Shown one piece after another: positions 42,930-51,025 of a stretch of 64,000 nt of DNA. Source of the stretch: Promicromonospora umidemergens (lineage in GTDB: Bacteria > Actinomycetota > Actinomycetes > Actinomycetales > Cellulomonadaceae); NCBI RefSeq assembly GCF_024171995.1, contig NZ_JAMTCT010000015.1, positions 111,364-175,363 on the forward strand, read 5' to 3'. The number at the start of each line of letters is the position of its first letter. Position 1 is the stretch's first letter. The notes under the pieces were generated by a model, which worked only from the letters and a program-made list of their open reading frames with translations, was not told where the DNA came from and ran no database searches. A program made the position numbers and the translations under genes.

Positions 42930-44308
42930 CGGCTCCCCTTGGCACGGTTGTCGCTCTGGCTCTGGCTCTGGCCCTTGGACGGAGCCTTCTTGGCCGGACC
43001 CTGGTCCTTCTGCGGGCCCGGCTCCACGGGGTCAGCCTTCGCGGTGTCCGCGTCCGCCGTCCCCTGCCCGTCCGACGCGCTCGACGGCTCCGAGGCGCGC
43101 CGGCTCAGGAGCGCCTTGGCACCCGTCTTCTGAGCCTCCCGCCGGGCAGCGCGCGCGTCGACCGCCTCCTGCTTCCTGGCGGCCTTGTCGTCGGCAGCTG
43201 CCTGCTTCGCAGCCGCCTTCTCGGCGGCCTCCACGTCGGCCGCAGCCCGCTCGTCCGCAGCTTCCTTGGCAGCCTTGCGCTGGTCGGCGGCCTTCTTCCG
43301 GTCCGCCGTCTGCTGCTCGGCCGCCTTGCGGGCGGCTCGCCCCTCGGCGCGACTGGGCACCTTCGGCGTCTGCGGTACGACCGGCCGCAGCCGGCCGACG
43401 ACCGCCGCCAGGTCCTCGCGCTGCGGCGCGAGCTCACCCGGGAAGAGCTTCTGCTTCGCCAGCGCCCGCGAGATGTCTGCCGGTTCGGCGACGCCGTCGA
43501 CGTGCAGCAGCTCGCCGTCGGCCCGGACCTTGAACCCCGCGGCCCGCAGTGTCGTTGCCGCCTTGCCCGGCTCGTCGAGGCGGACCCGGACGCTGACCCT
43601 GGCGTCGCCGAGCAGGTCGGCGACGGTGCCCTGCGCGAGGACGCGGCCGTCGTCGAGCACCGTGACCGTGTCCGCGATCTGCTGTGCCTCGGTGAGGACA
43701 CCGGTCGCCACGAGCACGGTCACGCCCCGGTCCGCGAGGCGCCGCAGGGCCTGCCGGATCTCGCGGGTGCCGACGGCGTCGAGCCCTTCGCTCGGCTCGT
43801 CGACGACGAGCAGGTCCGGGTCGTGCAGGAGTGCGGCCGCGAGCGCGAGGCGTCGCCGCTCGTCGACCGAGCAGGAGCCGTAGGCCAGCCTGGCGCGGTC
43901 GGTGAGGAGCACGCGCGCCAGCACCTCGTCGACGCGGGTGCGCGGCACGCCGGCCGCGCTCGCGAGGAGGGCCAGGTTGCGGCGTCCGCTCAGCCCGGCC
44001 TGGAACCCCGGTTCACCGACGACGGCGCCGATGCGGCCGGCGAGGTCGGGCAGACCGTCCGGTACGGGGACGCCGAAGATCTTGATGGCACCGGCGTCGG
44101 CGTGCGCCAGGCCGGTGAGCAGGCGGAGCGTGGTGGTCTTACCGGACCCCGGGAGCCCGAGCAGCGCGTGCACCCCGCCGGCCGGCATGCGCAGGTCCAG
44201 CCCGTCGACGCCCACGACACGCCCGCGCACCGACCGGTACGTCTTGCGCAGCCCAAGTGTCTCGACCGCGGTGTCGCTCCCTGGGATCACCCGCACAGGG
44301 TAGGGCAT
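42926..44308 (-). CDS. ABC exporter ATP-binding protein with long Lys/Ala-rich tail
   Basis: About 460 residues. Walker A GLPGSGKTTT and Walker B LLVVDEPSEGLD are normal, but the signature position reads CSVDERRRLALAAAL in place of LSGGQ. A DUF4162-like domain ends near residue 300. The remaining ~150 residues are Ala/Lys/Glu-rich heptad-like (RAARKAAEQQTADRKKAADQ) and end in a Ser/Gln tail, so a charged coiled coil is likely. Start chosen at ATG 44308; GTG alternatives exist. Separated from the oxidoreductase gene by 49 bp. Confidence 0.82.
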   Translation of the reverse strand: MPYPVRVIPGSDTAVETLGLRKTYRSVRGRVVGVDGLDLRMPAGGVHALLGLPGSGKTTTLRLLTGLAHADAGAIKIFGVPVPDGLPDLAGRIGAVVGEPGFQAGLSGRRNLALLASAAGVPRTRVDEVLARVLLTDRARLAYGSCSVDERRRLALAAALLHDPDLLVVDEPSEGLDAVGTREIRQALRRLADRGVTVLVATGVLTEAQQIADTVTVLDDGRVLAQGTVADLLGDARVSVRVRLDEPGKAATTLRAAGFKVRADGELLHVDGVAEPADISRALAKQKLFPGELAPQREDLAAVVGRLRPVVPQTPKVPSRAEGRAARKAAEQQTADRKKAADQRKAAKEAADERAAADVEAAEKAAAKQAAADDKAARKQEAVDARAARREAQKTGAKALLSRRASEPSSASDGQGTADADTAKADPVEPGPQKDQGPAKKAPSKGQSQSQSDNRAKGSR

Positions 44309-44357
44309 TCGGTACACATCACCCGGCCCTGTCGGACATGGCCTGAGCCGCAGGAGC

Positions 44358-45332
44358 TCACCAGCTCATCGCGCCGTGCAGCGACGTCGGCGCCGGGTCG
44401 ACGCCGAGCCGCTCGCGCAGCACCGTGAGGTCGTAGGTGCGCTCCATCGCGAGGTGGCTGATGGTGTACCGCGACAGCCGGGGCTCGCGGCCGGTCCACC
44501 GGGAGACCCGCTCCCCCGCCCAGGCCAGGGCGTTCGCCAGCCGGATCGGGATGCCGACCACCTGCACCGGCCGGAACCTGGCGAACATCAGCAGCTCGAG
44601 CGTCTCGTGGAGGTCGACGGGCCGGGCGTCCGCCACATTGGCCACGAGCGGCCGGCCGGCGGCTGCCTCGGGCTCGACGTCGGCCACCAGCGCCGCGCGT
44701 ATCGCGAGCACCAGGGTGTCGACGTGCGTGAGGTGCTGGCGCACCTTGCCCCCACCGGGGATCGGCAGCCAGGCGCCTACCGCCGCCGACTCGAGGCGGG
44801 GCAGCAGGGTCGTGTCGCCGGGGCCGTAGACCGCGTGCGGCCGCAGCACGACGACAGGGCCACGATCGTCCCGTGCGGCGTCCGCCGTCAGGTACCGCTC
44901 TGCGGCCGCCTTGGTGGAGCCGTACGGGTTGACGTAACCGTGCGACGGCGCCTCCGCCTCGGTGACGGCGACGCTCGGCGTACGCGGGTCGTACACGCTG
45001 CCAGAGGACACGTGCACGAACCGCGCCTCCGGGAACGTCTCGCGCACCGCGCGGGTGCCCTCGACGTTGACCACCCAGGCGCGGGCGTGGCTGCCGCCGT
45101 CTCGCACCGCGGCACCGCAGTGCACGACGGCGTCGACGTGCTCCGGTCGGTCCTCCTTGGCCAGCGGCCCGTCCCGGAGGTCCCAGATCTGGTGCGAGAC
45201 CTGATGCGGCGAGCCGACCGGCAGGCACGGAACCCGGCGCGAGAACGCGATCACCTCATGTCCACGCGCCGCCAGATCGCGCACCACAGCACCACCAACA
45301 AAACCAGACGAACCGGTCACAGCCACCTTCAT
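44358..45332 (-). CDS. NAD(P)-dependent epimerase/dehydrogenase, OleD-like
   Basis: 324 residues, extended SDR. Cofactor motif VTGSSGFVGGAVVRDLAARGH at the N-terminus; catalytic Ser in VSSGSVYD and Tyr-Lys in NPYGSTKAAAE. OleD proteins reduce the 2-alkyl-3-ketoacid from OleA to the beta-hydroxy acid used by OleC. The neighbouring ketosynthase and AMP-ligase support that reading. Sugar epimerase is the alternative. The start overlaps the AMP-ligase stop by 4 bases. Confidence 0.75.
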   Translation of the reverse strand: MKVAVTGSSGFVGGAVVRDLAARGHEVIAFSRRVPCLPVGSPHQVSHQIWDLRDGPLAKEDRPEHVDAVVHCGAAVRDGGSHARAWVVNVEGTRAVRETFPEARFVHVSSGSVYDPRTPSVAVTEAEAPSHGYVNPYGSTKAAAERYLTADAARDDRGPVVVLRPHAVYGPGDTTLLPRLESAAVGAWLPIPGGGKVRQHLTHVDTLVLAIRAALVADVEPEAAAGRPLVANVADARPVDLHETLELLMFARFRPVQVVGIPIRLANALAWAGERVSRWTGREPRLSRYTISHLAMERTYDLTVLRERLGVDPAPTSLHGAMSW

Positions 45333-47035
45333 GCGCGCACTGTACCGGCCAGCGGTGTCACCAAGTTGACCAGCGCACGACGATCAGGCTTCCGGGAGCG
45401 GCCCGCGAGCGGCAGGTGCGACGCCTCGACCACCAGGTCGGGCAGTGCACCATGGTCCAGGACCCGCACCACCTGGTCGGCAACCGACCGGGCCAGCTCC
45501 GTGCCGGCCTGGATCTCCGGGTCGCCCCCTGGCCGGGTCCCGCCCTCGGCCGTGACCACGAGCACCACCCGCTCGTCGCCGTCGGGCACCGGAACACCGA
45601 CCAGCACGGCGTCAGCAACACCCGGCAGCTCCCGCAGCCGGGGCTCGAACAGGCCCGGATAGATGTTCACCGTCCCGCGGATGATCATGTCCCGGTTGCG
45701 ACCGACGAGCACGATCCGCCCCTCGGCGTCCTGGTAGGCGAGGTCGCCGGTGCGGTGCTCGACCGCCCGCGCCCTGCCCGCGTCGAGGTCGGAGAGGTAG
45801 CCGGCCATCAGGGACGGTCCCGTCAGCACGAGCTCGCCCACCTCGCGCGCGTCGTCCGGGTCGGCGGAGTCCGTCGGATGCTCCCGGTCCGTCCGGTCCT
45901 CCGAGTCCTCCGACGTCGCCCTGTCGATCCGCACGCCTATGCCGCCGAGCGGACGGCCGACGAGATCACCGGCCGCGGCGGCCGCGATCTTCTCGTCCGC
46001 GTCGGTCACCGCCGCCGGCAGGATCTCGGTGGCGCCGTAGACGGCAAGCCAGCGCGTGCCCGGCAGGATGCGGCGGCCACGTTCGAGCAGCGCGACGGTG
46101 ACGGGCGCCGCGCCGACCGCGAGCACGGCCGGACCCGCTGCGCTCGCGGCGGGCCCTGCCTTGCTCCCGGCTTTGCTCCCTGCTTCGAGGACGTCGAGCA
46201 GAGCGGTCACGTCGGCGGGCACGAGGAACGAGGAGTCGGCCCCAGCGACCCCGCGCGCGAACGCCTCCGGCGCATCCTTCGGGGCCTTCGCGGGGATCTC
46301 CCACGTACCGCCCGCGATGATCGCCGGCAGCCCGAGGAACATCTGGTCCGTATGCGCCCGTTGCCCCGGCTTCAGGTCTCCGACCTGCCCGAACAGCTCG
46401 AGCATGCCGCCGAGCGTGCGTACGGTGTGCACCACCGCCTTGGGGTCCGAGGTCGTCCCGGACGTGAAGACGACCAGCGCCTCCCGGTCCGCCTCCGCCG
46501 CCTCGAGCGCCCGAACCGTCCCGGGAAGCGCCCGCCCCAGCCTCGCCACCCGGTGAGCGCCTCGCGGCACACCCGGGAGCCACCGGCCGGTGTACAGGTG
46601 CCGCACCGGCAGCTGCCCGTAGTCCGGGAGCAGCAGGCCGCGAGACCGCGCGATCCCCCGCAACGGGCCCGAGGACGCCGCGTGCAGCAGCGCCTCCGTC
46701 GCGGCCCAGCGCGGCCTCGCCGCCGCGATCCGCGCCGCGAACAGCTCCGGCGTCGAACCCGGGTCCACGAACACCACGGCGCCACCCGCACGCAGGACCG
46801 CGAGGCACAGGACCACACCCTCCGGGCGGGGCCGGATGCTGAACAGCACTCGGTCGCCGGGCTCCATGCCCTGCGCTCGCAGCCCGGTCGCCGTCCGCTC
46901 CACCCGTTCGGCAAGGCCGCCGAACGTCACCTCCTCGCGGACCCGCCCGCCGTCGCGGCCGCCGAACCAGCGGAGCGCGACGACGTCGGGCGTGCTTCGC
47001 GCGACGACCAGCAGCTCGTCGACGAGGTGCTTCAC
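45329..47035 (-). CDS. Adenylate-forming enzyme, OleC (beta-lactone synthetase)-like
   Basis: About 568 residues, ANL superfamily. P-loop VVFTSGTTSDPKAVVHT, adenine motif YGATEILPAAV (OleC proteins carry YGATE-LPV here), TGDLAYQDAEGRIVLVGRNRDMII, and the C-terminal LPLAGRSRKPDRRAL with the late catalytic Lys replaced or shifted. OleC uses ATP to close a beta-hydroxy acid to a beta-lactone. The glycine in the usual TTGxPKG is missing. The GTG start overlaps the P450 stop. Fatty-acyl-CoA ligase is the alternative. Confidence 0.75.
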   Translation of the reverse strand: MKHLVDELLVVARSTPDVVALRWFGGRDGGRVREEVTFGGLAERVERTATGLRAQGMEPGDRVLFSIRPRPEGVVLCLAVLRAGGAVVFVDPGSTPELFAARIAAARPRWAATEALLHAASSGPLRGIARSRGLLLPDYGQLPVRHLYTGRWLPGVPRGAHRVARLGRALPGTVRALEAAEADREALVVFTSGTTSDPKAVVHTVRTLGGMLELFGQVGDLKPGQRAHTDQMFLGLPAIIAGGTWEIPAKAPKDAPEAFARGVAGADSSFLVPADVTALLDVLEAGSKAGSKAGPAASAAGPAVLAVGAAPVTVALLERGRRILPGTRWLAVYGATEILPAAVTDADEKIAAAAAGDLVGRPLGGIGVRIDRATSEDSEDRTDREHPTDSADPDDAREVGELVLTGPSLMAGYLSDLDAGRARAVEHRTGDLAYQDAEGRIVLVGRNRDMIIRGTVNIYPGLFEPRLRELPGVADAVLVGVPVPDGDERVVLVVTAEGGTRPGGDPEIQAGTELARSVADQVVRVLDHGALPDLVVEASHLPLAGRSRKPDRRALVNLVTPLAGTVRA

Positions 47036-48306
47036 GACGCCTCCCACGTCCGGGCCGACGCCTGGACGAGGTTCGGGGACCCGTCCGCGCTCCGCAGGCC
47101 GATCTCCAGCGAGCTGTACGAGGGGACCAGCACGGCACGTGCGGCACGGCGTCGTCCCACCACCGGCACAAGCCCGTCCGTCGCCGCCGCCGCTAGCGCG
47201 TCGAGCACCGCGTCGACCTGCGCCATCGCGAGCGGCATGCCCAGGCAGAAGTGCGGGCCCGCCCCGAACCAGAGGTGTCGCACAGCGGGTTCGATCGAGC
47301 GGTCGGGATCGAAGCCGCCACCCGCGCGACAGCAGTTCACGGTAGCGATCACCACGCGGTCGCCTGCCGAGACCGGCACGCCACCCACCGACGTGTCGGC
47401 CCGCACCGAACGCAGCATCGCGGGGGTCGGCACGGTGACGCGCAGCCCCTCCTCGACGGCACGCCGCCGCAGCCGGGCGTCGTCCGCCAGCAGGCGCGCG
47501 GTCCACCCGGTGTCGTGCGCGATGGCCACGAGCCGCGGCACCAACGACTGGATGGTCTCCGTCCCGGTGAGCACGAACGCCCCGACGGCCCCCATCGCCT
47601 CACGCTCGGACAGCCCAAGGTCGCGCATCCGTCCCGGGACCGTCGCCGGGTCTCCCGCGCGATAGGCCGCTCGCGCGGGCGCCGTCAGCCGCTCCAGCAC
47701 GCTGCGCGCCTGCGCCACCTGAGGCCGGGTGAGCCCGTGCCGGTGCAGCCGCACCATCCCGGTGATCGTCTGGGCGGCAGCCATCGACGAGCGCACCGCC
47801 TCGTCGGTCGGCGGCAGCCCCACCATCCCGCAGATCACCGCGCCGGCCTGTGCGCTGACCGCCTCCGCCAGGTCGACGGTCTCCCCGGCGGCGAGCCGCC
47901 GCGTGAGGTCGGGCAGCACGCCCGCGCCGCGGTCGCCGTCCGCGGCCACGAGCTCGCGGACCGCCCGGGGCGAGAACAGCGGCCCGAGCGCGCGCCGGAG
48001 CACGGCGTGCTCGGCGCCCTCCATGTTGAGCAGCACCGACGGTCCGAGCACCGGCGTCCACAGGTCCGACGGCGCCCCCGGGCCCACCTTCGAGAAGTGG
48101 TCCAGGTCGAGCAGCACCTCGCGGGCGAGCTCCGCGTCGCTCACCACCACGCCGATCCGGGGCACCCGCACCACCGGCCGGTTCCGCGCGGACCGTAGCG
48201 CCGGGTAGGCGACTGGATGCGCGGCCCGCTGCACCCTCTCCTCCCAGAGCGCCTCGGGAGCGGGCGCGTCCGGGTCGGCGCGGCGTGCTGGCACAGCAAC
48301 ACTCAT
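47032..48306 (-). CDS. Cytochrome P450 (in-operon)
   Basis: 424 residues, soluble bacterial P450. I-helix AFVLTGTETIQSLV, ExxR motif EEGLR, and heme-Cys loop FGAGPHFCLGMPLA. The ATG overlaps the glycosyltransferase stop and the gene's own stop overlaps the AMP-ligase start. Expected role is hydroxylation or desaturation of the acyl product. Redox partners are not encoded here. Confidence 0.92.
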   Translation of the reverse strand: MSVAVPARRADPDAPAPEALWEERVQRAAHPVAYPALRSARNRPVVRVPRIGVVVSDAELAREVLLDLDHFSKVGPGAPSDLWTPVLGPSVLLNMEGAEHAVLRRALGPLFSPRAVRELVAADGDRGAGVLPDLTRRLAAGETVDLAEAVSAQAGAVICGMVGLPPTDEAVRSSMAAAQTITGMVRLHRHGLTRPQVAQARSVLERLTAPARAAYRAGDPATVPGRMRDLGLSEREAMGAVGAFVLTGTETIQSLVPRLVAIAHDTGWTARLLADDARLRRRAVEEGLRVTVPTPAMLRSVRADTSVGGVPVSAGDRVVIATVNCCRAGGGFDPDRSIEPAVRHLWFGAGPHFCLGMPLAMAQVDAVLDALAAAATDGLVPVVGRRRAARAVLVPSYSSLEIGLRSADGSPNLVQASARTWEAS

Positions 48307-49091
48307 CGGATGTCCACTATCTCTGGCCGGTACCGGTGGTCGGCGTACCAGCCGAGCGTGCGCACCAGGCCCCAGGCGTGCACGCGGCGCGTCGAGGCGC
48401 GCACCCACACCGCCCGGTGCTCGGCGTACCGGGTGGTCAGCCGCCGCACCGCGTTGACCAGCGCGCGGTCCTCGTGCACGTCCTCGATCCGGGTGCGCGG
48501 GAATCCGCCCGCCCGCTCGTACAGGGACGCCGTGATGGCCATGTTGCAGCCGGGTGTCATGACGTACGGCCCGAGGTACCCCTCGTCCTGGTTTCCCGGG
48601 CGGAACTTGCCGAACGTGCTCGATGCCCACAGCGCGAACGACAGGACGCCCTGCTGGAGCCGCGACACGGGCAGGTCGTCGTCGCGCGGCACGAGGCGCC
48701 CCGCGACGAGCTCGTCGCCCGACGCGAACGCCTCCCGTACCGAGCGGATCCAGCTCGGCGGCGGCAAGCAGTCGGCGTCCGTCCGGGCCAGCAGCTCGGC
48801 GCCGAGCGCGATAGCGGCACGCATGCCGGTGTCGGCGGCGGCACCGGTCCCCTTCTGGTCCTCGGTGACCACCTGCCAGCGCAACCGCCCCCACTCCGCG
48901 ATCGCCTTGCGCACGACGTCGGGAGTGCCGTCGGTGGAGCCGTTGTCCACGACCACCAGGTCGAAGTCGTCGTCGTCCTGCGCGTGCAGCGCCTCGAGCG
49001 TGCGCAGGATGCCGTGCTCGTGCGCCTCGTTCAGCGCCGGCACGACGACGGCGAGGCGGCGGCGCCCGGCCGGTTCGGGAGCGCGGGTCAC
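48303..49091 (-). CDS. Glycosyltransferase family 2
   Basis: 262 residues, GT-A fold. VVVPALNEAHEHGILRTLEAL, nucleotide region LVVVDNGSTDGTPDVV, DXD-like ARTDADCLPPPSW and acceptor-side FPRTRIEDVHEDRALVNA. Two adjacent GTG codons (49094, 49091) can start; both overlap the ketosynthase stop. It may glycosylate the cluster product. No membrane segment is evident. Confidence 0.88.
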   Translation of the reverse strand: MTRAPEPAGRRRLAVVVPALNEAHEHGILRTLEALHAQDDDDFDLVVVDNGSTDGTPDVVRKAIAEWGRLRWQVVTEDQKGTGAAADTGMRAAIALGAELLARTDADCLPPPSWIRSVREAFASGDELVAGRLVPRDDDLPVSRLQQGVLSFALWASSTFGKFRPGNQDEGYLGPYVMTPGCNMAITASLYERAGGFPRTRIEDVHEDRALVNAVRRLTTRYAEHRAVWVRASTRRVHAWGLVRTLGWYADHRYRPEIVDIR

Positions 49092-50272
49092 CACCGGACC
49101 ACCATCGCGCCCATGCTGATCCCGCCGGCAAGGCCGAGCAGCAGCACGACGTCGCCGCGCCGCAGGCGGCCCGACTCCAGCGCGGTGGCCAGCTGCAGCG
49201 GCAGCGTCGCCGAGGCGATGTTGCCGTGGTCGGCCACGGTGACGATCGTGCGGTCGGCCGGCACGCCGAGCGCACGGTGCACGTCCTCGAGATAGCCGAC
49301 CGCCACCTGGTGCACTGCGACGAGGGCTACGTCGTCCATGGTCACGCCCGCCTGGTCCAGGGCCTGGCCGACCGGTCCCGGCCCGAGCGCGAGGAATGCC
49401 TCGCGCAGCCGTGAACCGTCGATCTCGAAGTAGCTCCGCTCCGGGTCGCGCGGGTTCACCGTGCCACCACTCGGCAGCATCCCGACGTCCCAGTGCTGCG
49501 ACTCGGCGGTGAACGCCGAGGCGAGGATGCCCGACGGCCGGTCGGTAGGCTCGACCAGCCTCGCGAGCTCCGCGGCCAGGTCGTCCTCGAAGGCGTCGGC
49601 GCCACCCGTGCCGCTCCCCGCGCCGGTCGCCTCGACGAGCACCGCCGCCCCGGCGTCGGACATCGTGTAGCCGGCCGCCGACATCGCGTACGTGCGGCGG
49701 TCGGGCACGTCCCACCGGACGCCACGTGTCGGCATCTCGCCGCAGGCGACGAGCACGCGGCGGTACCGGCCGGTGCCGATGAGCGCCTCGGCCACCTCGA
49801 TGCCGTTGAGCACGGAGTTGCAGGCGTTCTTGACGTCCATCACCGGCGCACGGACACCGAGCTTGGCGGCGGTGATGTGGCTCGTGGCGGGCTCGATCAT
49901 GTCCTGGGTGGCGGACGCGAAGATCAGCAGGTCGACGTCCTGGGGGCGCAGCCCGGCACGGTCGAGGACGGTGCGGGACGCTGCGACGGCGAGGTCCGAG
50001 GCCTGCTGGTCGTCGTCGGCCACATGGACGCGGCGCACGCCGGTCAGCCGCGACACCATCGGGAGCCGCGGCGCGACCTTCGGGTTCCTGCGGTGCAGGT
50101 CGCGCTCGGCGTCGGCCACGTCCCGGGTGCGCTCGGGGAGGTGCACGGCGACGTCGACGATGCGGGCGACGGGGCGGGGAGAGTGCTGGTGCGGCGCCGG
50201 CTGGGGCGACGCGGACGGTTCGGTGGGTCGGGCGGGTGCCGGGTTCAGCACAGCGGCCGGTTCGGGGAGCAC
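49088..50272 (-). CDS. 3-Oxoacyl-ACP synthase III family ketosynthase, OleA-like
   Basis: 394 residues, thiolase fold. Active-site Cys in DVKNACNSVLNGIEVAEAL, His in VALVAVHQVAVGYLEDV and Asn in DHGNIASATLPLQLA. FabH proper starts new fatty acids; OleA relatives perform head-to-head Claisen condensation of two acyl-CoAs. The following OleC-like and OleD-like genes favour OleA-type chemistry. A Pro-rich tail of ~34 residues precedes the fold. The GTG start is 40 bp from the 24-bp palindrome. First gene of a seven-gene minus-strand cluster. Confidence 0.82.
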   Translation of the reverse strand: MLPEPAAVLNPAPARPTEPSASPQPAPHQHSPRPVARIVDVAVHLPERTRDVADAERDLHRRNPKVAPRLPMVSRLTGVRRVHVADDDQQASDLAVAASRTVLDRAGLRPQDVDLLIFASATQDMIEPATSHITAAKLGVRAPVMDVKNACNSVLNGIEVAEALIGTGRYRRVLVACGEMPTRGVRWDVPDRRTYAMSAAGYTMSDAGAAVLVEATGAGSGTGGADAFEDDLAAELARLVEPTDRPSGILASAFTAESQHWDVGMLPSGGTVNPRDPERSYFEIDGSRLREAFLALGPGPVGQALDQAGVTMDDVALVAVHQVAVGYLEDVHRALGVPADRTIVTVADHGNIASATLPLQLATALESGRLRRGDVVLLLGLAGGISMGAMVVRW

Positions 50273-50311
50273 TCGGCACAGAGTAGGGCAATCCCACGAC
50301 GCGCCGATGAC

Positions 50312-50335
50312 GCCTAGACGTATTAACGTCTAGGC
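50312..50335. promoter_or_regulatory. 24-bp palindromic operator between ole-like cluster and Uma2 gene
   Basis: Arms GCCTAGACGT (50312-50321) and ACGTCTAGGC (50326-50335) with spacer ATTA. It lies in the divergent gap, near likely promoters of both the ketosynthase gene and the Uma2 gene. Length and symmetry fit a TetR/MarR-type dimer site, but no such regulator is encoded in the window. Confidence 0.8.
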
Positions 50336-50356
50336 ATGCGATCGACAGGAGCAACG

Positions 50357-50407
50357 ATGAGCCATGCCAACACGGCTGTGCGTTGTCACCGTGTTTCCCA
50401 TGACTGA
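50357..50407 (+). CDS. Possible 16-residue upstream ORF coupled to Uma2 gene
   Basis: ATG with AGGAG 5 nt before it encodes MSHANTAVRCHRVSHD and stops at 50405-50407, overlapping the Uma2 ATG at 50400 by 8 bases. It owns the only good ribosome site in the leader, so the Uma2 gene may be translated by coupling. No function can be assigned. Confidence 0.4.
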   Translation: MSHANTAVRCHRVSHD

Positions 50408-50975
50408 GCTTCCCGGCTGGATGCGCCCACCGCGCCCGGAGGGCTGGCTCGCCGAGGACCTGGACAATCTGCCGGAAGCTCCCAGCAACACGGAGTTGAT
50501 CGACGGAGCCCTCGTCTTCAGGATGTTCCCTCAACGTAACTGGCACCGACGTGTCATCAAAGCCCTTGATCGTGACCTCGACGCCCAGGCTCCGGATGGG
50601 ATTGAGGTCAACAGCGAGATGACCGTCCGCCTGGACAAGCACAACCGGCCCGAGCCAGATGTGCTCGCCTCGACCGTGTCAATCGCTCACGACGCGACCT
50701 GGTACGAGGCCAAGGACATCCTGCTGGCGGTCGAGGTGGTCTCGCCCGAGTCGAAGCACCGTGACCGGGCAGTCAAGCCTCACAAGTACGCAGAGGCCGG
50801 GATCCGCCACTTCTGGCGGGTCGAGGACGCGGACGGTAACGCCACGACCACGATCCACGTCTACGAGCTCGACGACCTGACCAGGACCTACGTCCCGATC
50901 GGCATCTTCCGCGACACCCTCAAGGTCGACCTGCCTTTCCCGATCGAGCTGGACGTCCAGAGCCTGTACGGCTGA
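50400..50975 (+). CDS. Uma2 family (DUF820) putative endonuclease
   Basis: 191 residues, PD-(D/E)XK nuclease fold. Family pattern: ELIDGALVFRM, EMTVRLDKHNRPEPDVLAS, LLAVEVVSPESKHRDRAVKPHKYAEAGIRHFWRVE. The PEPD, EV and K residues form the presumed metal site. The ATG at 50400 (MTELPGWMRP) is chosen; ATG 50364 gives an extension without family resemblance. Biological role of Uma2 proteins in actinobacteria is not established. Confidence 0.85.
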   Translation: MTELPGWMRPPRPEGWLAEDLDNLPEAPSNTELIDGALVFRMFPQRNWHRRVIKALDRDLDAQAPDGIEVNSEMTVRLDKHNRPEPDVLASTVSIAHDATWYEAKDILLAVEVVSPESKHRDRAVKPHKYAEAGIRHFWRVEDADGNATTTIHVYELDDLTRTYVPIGIFRDTLKVDLPFPIELDVQSLYG

Positions 50976-51025
50976 GCGGCCGAACCGGCGCCGCGCCGGG
51001 AGCCGTTGCCCATAGGGTGACGGCC

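Noticed and set aside
45329..47506. Extended start for the OleC-like ligase overlapping the P450
   Set aside because: The extra residues are antiphase P450 codons; the GTG at 47035 overlaps the P450 stop as in the other junctions.
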